A stretch of 64,000 nt of DNA from Arcicella sp040387735 (GTDB taxonomy: Bacteria; Bacteroidota; Bacteroidia; Cytophagales; Spirosomataceae), in the NCBI GenBank assembly GCA_040387735.1, contig JAZKDE010000016.1, positions 5,009-69,008 of the forward strand, given 5' to 3'. Positions 41,245 through 49,902 of this stretch are shown one piece after another. Numbering within the stretch: position 1 is the stretch's first letter; each line of letters starts with the position of its first letter. Below the pieces are notes generated by a model. The model was given only the letters and a program-made list of their open reading frames with translations, ran no database searches and was not told the DNA's origin. Made by a program: the position numbers and the translations under genes.

Positions 41245-42393
41245 TTGGAAAACATCATCACACATACAAACAATGGGCGAATTGCTCGGGCTGCAACCAA
41301 TACCTTATTTTTCCTTTGCGGTATTAGTTTCGCTTCGTGGGCATCCCGTATTCCCGACGTAAAAGAGTTTTTGAAACTCAGCGATGCAGCATTGGGGTCG
41401 GTACTTTTTGCGATGCCCATCGGAAGTTTAACGGCTTTACCCGTTGCTGGCGTAATCATTGGCAAATTTGGTAGCCGAAATATTACAATTCTTTCGATGG
41501 TATTTTACCTTATAGCTTTGCCACTTTTAGGAATGGCTGATACGCCTTTAGCCTTAGCCATTGCACTATTTATCTTTGGTTTTGGGAGTGATATGCTGAA
41601 TATTTCAATGAATGTACAAGCTGTAAATGTTGAAAAAATCCAGAAAAGGTCGATTATGTCTTCATTTCACGCCATTTTTAGCATTGGCTTTATGATTGGA
41701 GCGGCTTTGGGAGGATTAATTGCCAAACAAGGCATCACACCGTTTCAACATTTGTCAACCATTGGCATAATTGATTTATGCTTAGGTATTTTAGTATATC
41801 GTTTTTTAACCATAACGGATGAAAAATCAAGCGAGTCGCAACCTTTATTTGCCTTGCCCGATAAGTCCCTGATTTTATTAGGAATCATCGCCTTTTGCGG
41901 AATGTTGTCGGAAGGTGCCATGGCCGATTGGAGCGTTTTATATTACAAACAAGTATTGAATAATCCGAATGGATTTGCTACCGCAGGATTTACCGCATTT
42001 TCAGTTTTGATGGTAGTTGGTAGAATTTTTGGCGATAAGATTGTTCAAGCTTTTGGACTACGTAAAACGTTATTAATCAACTGTTTAATTGTATTTATTG
42101 GAATGTCGGTGGCTTTAATTATTAGAAATCCTTACACGGTTATTATCGGTTTTGGCATTACAGGTTTAGGACTTTCAACGATTGTACCTCTAATTTATGG
42201 ACAAGCTGGACACTCAAAAACGATGTCGGCGGGCGTGGCATTAGCTGCCATTACAACCGTTGGCATGGCTGGTTTTTTAATCGGCCCTGTGTTAATTGGC
42301 TATCTTTCAGAGTTTTCATCGCTACGAATTGCCCTTTCTTCTCTCATTTTTTTAGGATTATTTGGGGCATTTTTGACGACTAAAATAAAATGA
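41245..42393 (+). CDS. MFS transporter
   Basis: About 382 residues from a TTG at 41245, which starts just after the previous stop; an ATG at 41209 would overlap by 31 bp. It has 12 transmembrane helices with the typical R-I-P-D-V-K-E-F loop after helix 1 and M-F...F-I-F-G-F-G-S-D-M segments. It fits the FucP/YbjJ-like group. It is likely an importer for the sugar or nucleoside handled by the operon, or an exporter. The PRAI-like gene overlaps its end by 4 bp (ATGA). Confidence 0.85.
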   Translation: MENIITHTNNGRIARAATNTLFFLCGISFASWASRIPDVKEFLKLSDAALGSVLFAMPIGSLTALPVAGVIIGKFGSRNITILSMVFYLIALPLLGMADTPLALAIALFIFGFGSDMLNISMNVQAVNVEKIQKRSIMSSFHAIFSIGFMIGAALGGLIAKQGITPFQHLSTIGIIDLCLGILVYRFLTITDEKSSESQPLFALPDKSLILLGIIAFCGMLSEGAMADWSVLYYKQVLNNPNGFATAGFTAFSVLMVVGRIFGDKIVQAFGLRKTLLINCLIVFIGMSVALIIRNPYTVIIGFGITGLGLSTIVPLIYGQAGHSKTMSAGVALAAITTVGMAGFLIGPVLIGYLSEFSSLRIALSSLIFLGLFGAFLTTKIK

Positions 42394-43040
42394 AAACAAA
42401 AGTAAAAATCTGCTGTATTTCCACTAGAGAAGAAGCAAAAATAGCTTTGGAATTTGGGGCGGATGTATTGGGTTTAGTTGCTAAAATGCCTTCTGGCCCA
42501 GGAACCATTGACGATGATTTAATTCAAAATATTGTTAAATCTGTTCCCTCAGAAACACTTACTTTTTTATTGACTCCCAAAACAAATCCGCACAAAATTA
42601 TTGCCCATCAACGCCTTACAGGTACAAATTGTATTCAATTAGTCGATGCGGTGAAAGTGGAAGATTATAAAATTTTACGTGATAACTTACCGAATATCAA
42701 GCTCATACAAGTTATTCATGTCATTGACGAAAACTCCGTAGAAGAAGCCAAACAATACGCCGAGGTAGCCGATATGATTTTGTTAGACTCTGGCAATCCG
42801 AATCTTTCTGTAAAAGAATTAGGCGGAACGGGTAGAGTTCATAATTGGGAATTGAGTCGAAAAATTGTAGTAAGTATTACCAAACCAGTCTTCTTAGCGG
42901 GTGGTCTAAAACCCGAAAATATCCGTGAAGCCATTGCGTATGTCAAACCTTTTGGCATAGATATTTGTAGCGGTATACGGACGAATGGGAAATTGGATTT
43001 AGAAAAATTAGAACGTTTATTTAAAGAAATGAGCGTTTAA
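42390..43040 (+). CDS. Phosphoribosylanthranilate isomerase-family protein outside a trp operon
   Basis: 216 residues with the TrpF TIM-barrel signature: V-K-I-C-C-I near the start carries the catalytic cysteine (TrpF usually K-I-C-G). I-L-L-D-S-G-N near residue 130 and L-G-G-T-G-R-V-H-N-W near 143 are also present, with F-L-A-G-G-L-K-P-E-N near 170 and D-I-C-S-G-I-R near 192. TrpF converts phosphoribosylanthranilate to CdRP. The gene is the last of a DeoR-controlled transport operon, not with trp genes, so the substrate is probably a different phosphosugar. The cell may carry another trpF elsewhere. Confidence 0.82.
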   Translation: MKTKVKICCISTREEAKIALEFGADVLGLVAKMPSGPGTIDDDLIQNIVKSVPSETLTFLLTPKTNPHKIIAHQRLTGTNCIQLVDAVKVEDYKILRDNLPNIKLIQVIHVIDENSVEEAKQYAEVADMILLDSGNPNLSVKELGGTGRVHNWELSRKIVVSITKPVFLAGGLKPENIREAIAYVKPFGIDICSGIRTNGKLDLEKLERLFKEMSV

Positions 43041-43054
43041 AATTTTCATTTTTC

Positions 43055-43103
43055 AAATAAGCAAAACGTTCTTTGGAGATTCCAAAGAACGTTTTGCTTA
43101 TTT
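43055..43103. terminator. Perfect 23-bp inverted repeat, bidirectional terminator
   Basis: Arms 43055-43077 and 43081-43103 with a 3-nt loop. It lies between convergent genes; the right arm includes the stop codon of the minus-strand c-type haem lipoprotein gene at 43098-43100, so its last codons overlap the hairpin. Confidence 0.85.
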
Positions 43104-43586
43104 AGTAAGCTTAAATTCCTGATTACTAAATGATTCTGTTGTGGGTACTTTTACTACATTAAATTCAAATTCAGTGGCTACATGGCAACTATTGCAGGTA
43201 TTTGTGAGTTGACTGTAACTGTTCTTAAACATCACAGGATCTTTCTTTTCGATGGCTTTCGTAACCTCCTCCAATGACGGAATTACCATATTTACCAATT
43301 TACTTTCTTTTCTATCGGCTTTATATTTTTGAATATCTTCAATCAATTCTATAATTTCTTCAACTTCAAAATTGGCAAGTTTCCAATTCTGATTCTTTCC
43401 CGCATACCAAAGTTTTGCATGATGTGCTTGAATTCCATTCATGAACTCCCCAAGTCCAGGGCTATAAGTATTTTCCAATTTTTTCTCTAAACTATCAATC
43501 CTACTCTGCAATTTAACCTCATTATTTTGAGGATTTGAACAGGCGATTAATAAAAATACAAAAGCAAAATAAGTTTTCTTTATCAT
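43098..43586 (-). CDS. Mono-haem c-type lipoprotein of unknown role
   Basis: 162 residues with lipobox L-I-A-C (Cys17). A coiled-coil-like stretch at about 28-40 is followed by a helical domain and a C-terminal C-N-S-C-H haem motif near residue 137 within T-N-T-C-N-S-C-H-V-A-T-E. This is a cytochrome c-prime-like or small c-type domain. There are no other CxxCH motifs. It may carry electrons or sense a ligand in the periplasm. It stands alone and is convergent with the PRAI-like gene. Confidence 0.7.
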   Translation of the reverse strand: MIKKTYFAFVFLLIACSNPQNNEVKLQSRIDSLEKKLENTYSPGLGEFMNGIQAHHAKLWYAGKNQNWKLANFEVEEIIELIEDIQKYKADRKESKLVNMVIPSLEEVTKAIEKKDPVMFKNSYSQLTNTCNSCHVATEFEFNVVKVPTTESFSNQEFKLTK

Positions 43587-43628
43587 AATTTTTGGGGTTA
43601 AACGTTCCTTAAAATTACGTCAAAAACT

Positions 43629-45383
43629 TTATAAACCCGAAGGCTTCGGCTTAAAAGGCATTTCAAAGGTATTCACTCCTCGGGTTTTAAATTTTCTTCG
43701 GTAAACTTTGTCCACCGAAGTTACATACATCGTATCGAAATCTTTGCCCCCAAAACACAAATTTGAAGCCTGGCCAGTTGGTATAGGAATGATTGCGTTT
43801 ACTCGTCCTAATTGATCGAGTATCTGAATCCCAGATTTTGTAGTTACATAAATCCGCCCATCTTTATCACATTTTAAGCCATCCGACCAAGCATTCTCGT
43901 CATTATCACGTACCTGCAACCAACCAAAACGCTGCTTATTTGACAGTTTTCCATCCGCTTGGATTTGATAAATCCAGAGCCAATGCGTTGCTGATTCTGT
44001 AACGTACAATTGCGTTTGGTCGGGTGAAAATGTTAAGCCATTCGCATATTTCAAACCTTCATCCACCACTATTTTCTCCCCATTCGGACGAATCAAATAA
44101 AGTTTACTCGGTTTTTCACTCCCATTAGGAGCCGTAATATAAATATTCCCGTTCTTCCCAATTGCAATATCATTACCTAAAATACTATCCGCCAAAACGG
44201 TTTCTTGCTCATTCAAATCATACCGATAAACCTGTTTCATTCTTCCCGAAACCGAATAACGATTTCCATTAAAATCAAAAGCCGTTCCACTTGCTTTTTT
44301 AGCATCAAGTTTCAATGCAGAAACCTTACCATCAAGCCCAATTTTATACGTTTTTGCATTTGGAATATCTTGAAAAAAAACTTCTCCCATCGCATTTGCC
44401 ACCGTTCCTTCCGTAAAGCTATAACCCTCTCCGACCAATTCCCAACCTTGGTTTTCAAGGAGAATATCATTCAAAAATAGGTTTTTATTTTTGGCGGTTG
44501 GCGGGATTTTTTCAGGATAATTCTTCCAAAGCCAACGCATGGCGTTTGGAAAAACCGCAGTTCCATGTTTACCATTATGTCCTCCTTCTCCCCAAACGTT
44601 TTTTACGGCGTAACCAGCAAACACCAAAGCACGCTCCATCATTTCGTTGGCTTTCCACCAATCGCCCCCATAAATGTTTAAATCATTGGTTCCATCTTGT
44701 AAATAAACTCGAATATTTTTGGGTTCATACTTACGAATCAAACTCGGATAACGGTCTGCCCCACGCAAGCCAACATACGTACCGATGGCACTAAAAACTT
44801 TAGAAAATGCCTCCGGATGCTCCCAAGCCGCTGTAAAAGCACAAACTGCTCCACTACTTGCTCCTCCAATTGCTCGATCATTGCCATTTTTAGAAAGCCG
44901 AATGACACGACCATCGCTCGCTTTTTGCTTTTCAACTTCTGGTAAAATTTCTTCCAAAATAAATCTTGCATAAGTATCCCCCAAGCCGTCATATTCAAAA
45001 CTACGATTAAATCTATCCAAGGCTTCGTCCGTTTTTTCGGCTTTTACTCGTCCGTGCATCACAAAAATTCCAATCGTAATGGGCATTTCATTTTTATAAA
45101 TCAAATTATCAAAAACCGTCGGGGCTTTCCACTGAATTCCATCTTGATTTACATAGACACAAGCAGGTTTATCAGAACGATATTGTGCGGGAATGTACAC
45201 CCAATACTCACGCCAAGTCCCTGGGAAAAACTTAGAATTTTCAAAGGTAAACTTCAAAACCTCTCCTTTAGGAACATTAAGTTGTTCAATAGAAGCAGAG
45301 TCCTCCGCATAGTTTTCAGAAATTGTTTGGGAAAAAGCGGAGAATTGAGACAATAAAAAGCAAATAATAAGAGTTGTCTTCAT
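43629..45383 (-). CDS. Secreted esterase fused to SMP-30/gluconolactonase domain
   Basis: 584 residues with a signal peptide cut near residue 19 (S-A-F-S-Q). The N-terminal alpha/beta-hydrolase domain (about 40-290) is esterase-D-like: Y-W-V-Y-I-P-A-Q-Y, the nucleophile elbow G-G-A-S-S-G near residue 173, and a G-E-G-G-H-N segment near 266 with the catalytic histidine. The C-terminal beta-propeller (about 310-580) is SMP-30-like with A-N-G-L-T-F-S-P-D near 446 and S-D-G-L-K-C-D near 499. The combination suggests successive cleavage of an ester and a lactone, perhaps from plant glucuronoyl or feruloyl esters (inference). Single-gene unit. Confidence 0.85.
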   Translation of the reverse strand: MKTTLIICFLLSQFSAFSQTISENYAEDSASIEQLNVPKGEVLKFTFENSKFFPGTWREYWVYIPAQYRSDKPACVYVNQDGIQWKAPTVFDNLIYKNEMPITIGIFVMHGRVKAEKTDEALDRFNRSFEYDGLGDTYARFILEEILPEVEKQKASDGRVIRLSKNGNDRAIGGASSGAVCAFTAAWEHPEAFSKVFSAIGTYVGLRGADRYPSLIRKYEPKNIRVYLQDGTNDLNIYGGDWWKANEMMERALVFAGYAVKNVWGEGGHNGKHGTAVFPNAMRWLWKNYPEKIPPTAKNKNLFLNDILLENQGWELVGEGYSFTEGTVANAMGEVFFQDIPNAKTYKIGLDGKVSALKLDAKKASGTAFDFNGNRYSVSGRMKQVYRYDLNEQETVLADSILGNDIAIGKNGNIYITAPNGSEKPSKLYLIRPNGEKIVVDEGLKYANGLTFSPDQTQLYVTESATHWLWIYQIQADGKLSNKQRFGWLQVRDNDENAWSDGLKCDKDGRIYVTTKSGIQILDQLGRVNAIIPIPTGQASNLCFGGKDFDTMYVTSVDKVYRRKFKTRGVNTFEMPFKPKPSGL

Positions 45384-45491
45384 AGTATATTTTACGGTAA
45401 AATCAAATTAATAACCTTAAAATCAATCAATTACAATGTACAGATTTGATTTAAATTCTCTATCGTTTTCTATATTGAAAGGCACAAAAAA

Positions 45492-45516
45492 AGACCGTTC
45501 GATTTACAAACGGTCT
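45492..45516. terminator. Small hairpin upstream of esterase gene
   Basis: AGACCGTT and AACGGTCT (8 bp) around an unpaired loop. It lies in a 490-bp gene-free stretch. T-rich flanks are on the minus-strand side. Confidence 0.45.
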
Positions 45517-45578
45517 ATTAGTTAAATATTCAGAAGTATGAGCCTGATTTATAAAGTTTTTGTTTTAAGACAATTGCC

Positions 45579-45604
45579 TGCGGAGACGCATTCCGTCTCC
45601 CGCA
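45579..45604. repeat. Imperfect GC-rich palindrome
   Basis: TGCGGAGACG pairs with CGTCTCCCGCA apart from one bulged base. It shares the word GAGACGCA with the long palindrome at 31451. The rest of the stretch 45384-45873 shows no gene. Confidence 0.45.
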
Positions 45605-45835
45605 GACACTGTACACCATTAACCATTTTTATAAACAAAAACTAACCAAATCACCTTAATATCAAGGGATTGTAAAATATCTTTATCGAATTGTAAATGA
45701 ATCAAATCATTAAACAATGCTATACTATGCTAACTTATTACTATGCAAATATAAAAATATTTTTACCTATTCAAAATTAATTTATAATATTTTATGATAA
45801 AATGTGTTAATCGCCGTGTAGTAAGCTAAAAACTG

Positions 45836-45843
45836 TAATTTTG
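45836..45843 (+). promoter_or_regulatory. Possible -7 element for GntR-type gene
   Basis: TAATTTTG lies 31 bp before the ATG at 45874. No TTG lies at the usual spacing, so only weak support. Confidence 0.35.
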
Positions 45844-45873
45844 CTATATAACAAGCCACCTTAAAATTCATAA

Positions 45874-46887
45874 ATGAAAAATATTACTTTCACGGCCAAC
45901 TCCAGCAAACCTAAATTCCAGCAGTTAATTGAGTTTATCATTAACGCTATCGAAGATGGGTCGCTTATTCGAGGACAACGATTACCTTCTATCAATGAAG
46001 TATCCGAAAGTTCTGGAATTGCTCGTATGACGGTAGCAAAGGCTTACGACGAACTCAGAGAGTTGGGTTTGGTAACATCACATCACGGCAAAGGATTTTA
46101 CGTTTCCAGCACTGACACACGTAGCCAACTTAATATTTTTGTCCTTTTTGATGCTCTAACTCCTTATAAAGAAATTCTGTATGAAAGTCTAATTGCTGAA
46201 TTGGGTGACGAAGTCAATGTAAACATTTTCTTTCACCACCATAACTTAAAGGTTTTTGAAAATCTACTCCTCAATAATATTGGACATTATAACTTTTTTG
46301 TAGTGATGCCTCATTTCAACGAAAATGTATCCACTATTCTCCAAAATATTCCCAAAGAGAAATTACTAATTTTAGATATTGATGCTCCAAAACTGGGTGA
46401 AGATTACGCCATTCTTTATCAAGATTTTGAACAAAATATTTATCAAGGACTAACGGATGCTTCATTATTAATCAAAAAATATGAAACACTTTCTTTGGTT
46501 TTAAGTAGCAAAAGTTTTCAATATACCCCCATTGGAATCATCAATGGATTTGAGCGTTTTTGTAACGAAAATAATATTTCTTACGAAATTATTTCTAATT
46601 TGGAAGAAGAAGAACACCTTCAAAAAGACCATGCTTATTTAGTTTTCAGGGAAAATGATTTAGTTAGATTTATCAATTGGTCAACTAAAAAAGGTTGGAA
46701 ATTGGGCGAAGATATTGGACTAATTTCTTACGATGATACCCCAATAAAAGAGATTTTAGCGGAAGGAATCTCTGTAATTTCCAATGATTTCGTTTTAATG
46801 GGAAAACGAGCGGCAGAAATGATTTTATCAAAAGAAAAAGGTCGATTTACAAATGCCAGCCGATTTATTGAGCGAAAATCACTGTGA
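45874..46887 (+). CDS. GntR-family regulator with LacI-type periplasmic-binding domain
   Basis: 337 residues. The N-terminal GntR winged helix (about 10-77) has L-P-S-I-N-E-V near residue 37, M-T-V-A-K-A-Y-D-E-L near 52 and H-G-K-G-F-Y-V near 72. The C-terminal part (about 85-330) has the fold of a LacI/GalR sugar-binding domain, with V-V-M-P-H-F-N and I-G-L-I-S-Y-D-D-T-P segments. This arrangement is common in Bacteroidota sugar regulators such as AraR-like proteins. The target is not adjacent on the same strand; the esterase/SMP-30 gene is divergent and might be controlled by it. Confidence 0.85.
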   Translation: MKNITFTANSSKPKFQQLIEFIINAIEDGSLIRGQRLPSINEVSESSGIARMTVAKAYDELRELGLVTSHHGKGFYVSSTDTRSQLNIFVLFDALTPYKEILYESLIAELGDEVNVNIFFHHHNLKVFENLLLNNIGHYNFFVVMPHFNENVSTILQNIPKEKLLILDIDAPKLGEDYAILYQDFEQNIYQGLTDASLLIKKYETLSLVLSSKSFQYTPIGIINGFERFCNENNISYEIISNLEEEEHLQKDHAYLVFRENDLVRFINWSTKKGWKLGEDIGLISYDDTPIKEILAEGISVISNDFVLMGKRAAEMILSKEKGRFTNASRFIERKSL

Positions 46888-47097
46888 TTTTTGTCTTATT
46901 ATCCAAATCAAATCCCATTTTTGAAATTTAATTTGGATAATAATTATTCGGAATGCTTCATATTCATCATTAAGGATATAAACTATCCGAGCAAATACTC
47001 CATTTTAAGTCTGCCCAAATAATAACGTTATGGAACATACGTAAAAGGTTAGAAACGTAGCTTAATAAATATCAAAAGTCGTTAGTTGGATCCATTA

Positions 47098-47667
47098 TTA
47101 AGCATCTTTCTTAATTTTTTCAACCATTGACCCTTCAAATCTTGAAGTGAAATCAACGTTTGAAGAAGAAAATGGATTTCTCGTTCCACCAACTAAAGGC
47201 ATTTTTGTCGATTTTGTTAAATTACCTAGTCTAATGGCACTAATGGACACATTGTCAACCATAATTCCTTCTGAATTGACCGAGTTTACAATCATTTCAA
47301 CGTGACTATCAACGTCCAGCGAAACACCAAGATTCATTGAAATTACGGCATCTCTACCTCCTGGAACATCGCTAAATTTATAAATATCCATGTGGTCAAC
47401 CCAATAAGGGCGATAGTCTCCCAGAACCATTCCCGTTGGAATTCGGGGGAATAAACTCATCAAAACGGTATCTTCAGAGTTATTGCAAATAAGTTTGCTT
47501 TCAAAAATTTGGTTGTAATCAAATCGTCTTCCTGCCGCAATAGCGATTACATTAGCTTTGCTAAAAATCAAGTATTCTCCTGCGGGTAAGTTCAACCTTG
47601 CAACTACCTGATTCCATTTTGCTATTTTTTGGGGTTGATCCAATTGAATCATGAATCCATCTATCAT
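47098..47667 (-). CDS. Unknown protein with predicted beta-sandwich fold
   Basis: 189 residues, no signal peptide. A segment L-N-L-P-A-G-E-Y-L-I-F-S-K-A-N-V near residue 25 and the later D-N-V-S-I-S-A-I-R-L near 138 resemble a TNF/C1q-like beta-sandwich seen in hypothetical proteins of actinobacteria and other phyla. The composition is strand-rich with few charged runs. It has no partner gene. Function unknown; the single copy and lack of secretion signal leave its location unclear. Confidence 0.55.
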   Translation of the reverse strand: MIDGFMIQLDQPQKIAKWNQVVARLNLPAGEYLIFSKANVIAIAAGRRFDYNQIFESKLICNNSEDTVLMSLFPRIPTGMVLGDYRPYWVDHMDIYKFSDVPGGRDAVISMNLGVSLDVDSHVEMIVNSVNSEGIMVDNVSISAIRLGNLTKSTKMPLVGGTRNPFSSSNVDFTSRFEGSMVEKIKKDA

Positions 47668-47736
47668 CTTAGTATTTATTTAAAGTTGAAAATATGTAAA
47701 TTAAACGCCAATAAAGTTTGCGAATATTTCTTTCCA

Positions 47737-48201
47737 TTAAGGTTTATATCCAACTGCTCCAACGTAAACAATTTTCCAAGCTTCACCCATTTTTTCTAAA
47801 TATCGCACTTCATGAAAATTAGTTTCCACGCCGTTCGTAGCTTTTACGGTTTGGTCATAATAAGCAAAAGCTGATGTCCCATTGATACGAATTACATAAT
47901 TGAAATCTTTGAATGTGTCTCCATTCGGTTTGCCTAACATTGTCATAAACTCTTTGGTAGATTTTTCCACATCTTCGTTAGGATTTGCGGGCGTGTAATG
48001 AACATTGCCACTTTCTGCCACTAACATCAGCGAATAAGGTTTATAGGCATGGCAAGAAATCATGGCAGCGGCATCTCGGTCAATAAAAGATTGTGTTTCT
48101 TTTTCGACAACGGCTTTAATTGCAGCTTCATCTTTTGAATTTTGGGCAAAACCCTTCAAGGTCAATCCTAATAAAAGGATTGAAATACAGATTGTTTTCA
48201 T
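47737..48201 (-). CDS. Secreted NTF2-like (SnoaL/DUF4440-like) protein
   Basis: 154 residues with a signal peptide cut near residue 19 (K-G-F-A-Q). The NTF2-like fold is indicated by E-A-A-I-K-A-V-V-E-K-E near residue 24 and the C-terminal H-E-V-R-Y-L-E-K-M-G-E-A-W-K-I-V-Y-V. Such domains bind small hydrophobic ligands or act as catalysts, but no active-site set is clear. Stand-alone; the 47098 gene lies 69 bp downstream. Confidence 0.7.
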   Translation of the reverse strand: MKTICISILLLGLTLKGFAQNSKDEAAIKAVVEKETQSFIDRDAAAMISCHAYKPYSLMLVAESGNVHYTPANPNEDVEKSTKEFMTMLGKPNGDTFKDFNYVIRINGTSAFAYYDQTVKATNGVETNFHEVRYLEKMGEAWKIVYVGAVGYKP

Positions 48202-48570
48202 CGTTTTTGCGTTGCGTCGCCACGTTTGTTTAGATTATAAGAAGTTTTAATTTGGGAACTATACACCTATTTTCACATGATAGTTTTTATAGCGAACCGA
48301 TACGAAAGATTTATTTCATCTTCTTTCATAAAATTGAAAAAAGCGTTGTGGCTCTCGCAATTATTATCAGCCCAAACGAAGTTCAAATTACCCGTTTTGG
48401 CAAAGCGTTACTCATGCAGTTTGTCGAAATCTGGGTAGCTGGGAATGCAAGAAGCAATGGTTATTCCAAGAAATAAATTGTCAGAATACTTTAAAATACC
48501 CATTTTGTTATCATTTTAGTATTTTAAAGATCTTTCAATGCAATAAAGTGATTCTTTAATACTTGAATGA
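48202..48570. other. Gene-free stretch
   Basis: About 370 bases with no convincing coding potential on either strand. A 75-codon plus-strand frame exists but has no family features. No strong hairpin was noticed. Confidence 0.5.
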
Positions 48571-49272
48571 TTAAAAAAAAATTCTCACAAACCACTCCCC
48601 GAACGTCTGCCACCAACTCGCCATTTGAAAACTCCAACAGAGATGAGAAGCAATCAAAACGGTGAGAATTACCAGAAACGGTTTGATTGATGCACCTTTA
48701 AAATAATCAAAAAGGATAAAAATAATAGCAATAATTTCGGATAGAAACATGGTGTAAATAATGGCAATAGGAAACGGAATTCCACCAAAAATAATCAAGG
48801 CTCTACCAACGCCAGGACCAATCATTAGTAAGGATGTTCCAATCATGTAACGTAAGTGAGAAGCGGTATTTTTCTTGTTAACCATTGCCATTATATAGAA
48901 AAAACCAAAAGCAAATATGGCGATTATATCCAAACTCAAACCACCAATTACGACGGGTCTTGGCATCAGCGAAAGGTTTTTAAAATACACTGCCTTTGTC
49001 ACTAAGAAAATAGAGAATAGCAACAAAGGAATTTGAAGATAAGACACTTTACCCAATTGCCGATGCCATTCCCGTTTGTTCATTCGTATAAGAATAGGTT
49101 GAACGATGAGCATAAAAAACCAAGACATTAACATTGCTCCGTGAAAATGATGTGCAGCAGAAAGTCCTTCAAAGTTGGGAAATTTGACGGTGTACGTAAA
49201 ATGAAAACCGACAAAGGCACACAATAAAACTCCAATAAAAAAGTAGCTGATATTCTGATAAGATTTTTCCAT
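48571..49272 (-). CDS. Seven-helix membrane protein, cytochrome b561-like pattern
   Basis: 233 residues with about seven transmembrane helices. The segment H-H-F-H-G-A-M-L-M-S-W-F near residue 41 and the loop R-E-W-H-R-Q-L-G-K near 66 resemble haem-b-ligating helices of b561/DUF2306-like proteins, which alternate H-x-x-H-G and H-R-x-x-G. A haem or redox function is possible but not shown. It is 12 bp downstream of a lipoprotein gene and probably co-transcribed. Confidence 0.65.
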   Translation of the reverse strand: MEKSYQNISYFFIGVLLCAFVGFHFTYTVKFPNFEGLSAAHHFHGAMLMSWFFMLIVQPILIRMNKREWHRQLGKVSYLQIPLLLFSIFLVTKAVYFKNLSLMPRPVVIGGLSLDIIAIFAFGFFYIMAMVNKKNTASHLRYMIGTSLLMIGPGVGRALIIFGGIPFPIAIIYTMFLSEIIAIIFILFDYFKGASIKPFLVILTVLIASHLCWSFQMASWWQTFGEWFVRIFF

Positions 49273-49284
49273 GTTAGTATTTGT

Positions 49285-49902
49285 TTATTGTTTGACGATT
49301 CTTTTAAGTTTCCTCCACATAATGAAAAACATCAGAAACCCTCCCACTAAAAATGCCCCTAAAATTCTGATTACTTGTGTTTTGAATACATCACCATAAT
49401 CAACGGGTTCTGTTCCTTGCCCAGCCACCATGCACCACTGCTCGCCCTTCTTGATGAATGTTTCCAAGCGACAAACGTTCAAACTAAATTCACCTGCGGG
49501 AGTTTCGAGCGTTACGTGTACCACATAATTCAAAACAGCAGTCTTCCCTTCATTATAAATTCTGATAATCTCACTATTAGGAATAAATTCTACTTTTTTG
49601 AATTTAACGGCATCTTTTTCAAATCCTTTTTTCCATTTTTCAAAACCAATCGACCTCATACCTTCTGGGCCAACGGCCACATTATCATCGGTACATTCGG
49701 TGGTTCGTGGTTTTGAAAAGGCTTTGTCTGGCGTATCAGCACGTCGTAAAGCCATCACTTCTTTTCTGACTTCGGGGTAACTTGTTAAATCCAACTTAGT
49801 GGAATCTTCTTTAGTAAGAGCATATTTGGCCATGTCAATTTTATTAACACAAGCAGACAGCGATAGTATAAATACAAAAAAAATGAGATAAATAGTTTTC
49901 AT
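49285..49902 (-). CDS. Lipoprotein with NTF2-like domain and C-terminal membrane helix
   Basis: 205 residues with lipobox L-S-A-C (Cys18). The middle part (about 70-165) has an NTF2/SnoaL-like pattern: E-G-M-R-S-I-G-F-E-K-W, a strand I-I-R-I-Y-N-E-G-K-T-A-V-L-N-Y-V, and C-R-L-E-T-F-I-K-K-G-E-Q-W. A transmembrane helix follows at about 180-197 with a basic tail. A protein anchored by both lipid and helix is unusual. It lies just upstream of the b561-like gene. Confidence 0.6.
   Translation of the reverse strand: MKTIYLIFFVFILSLSACVNKIDMAKYALTKEDSTKLDLTSYPEVRKEVMALRRADTPDKAFSKPRTTECTDDNVAVGPEGMRSIGFEKWKKGFEKDAVKFKKVEFIPNSEIIRIYNEGKTAVLNYVVHVTLETPAGEFSLNVCRLETFIKKGEQWCMVAGQGTEPVDYGDVFKTQVIRILGAFLVGGFLMFFIMWRKLKRIVKQ

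Noticed and set aside
48252..48476. Small plus-strand gene of 74 codons
   Set aside because: No family features and no promoter; base composition resembles non-coding DNA.
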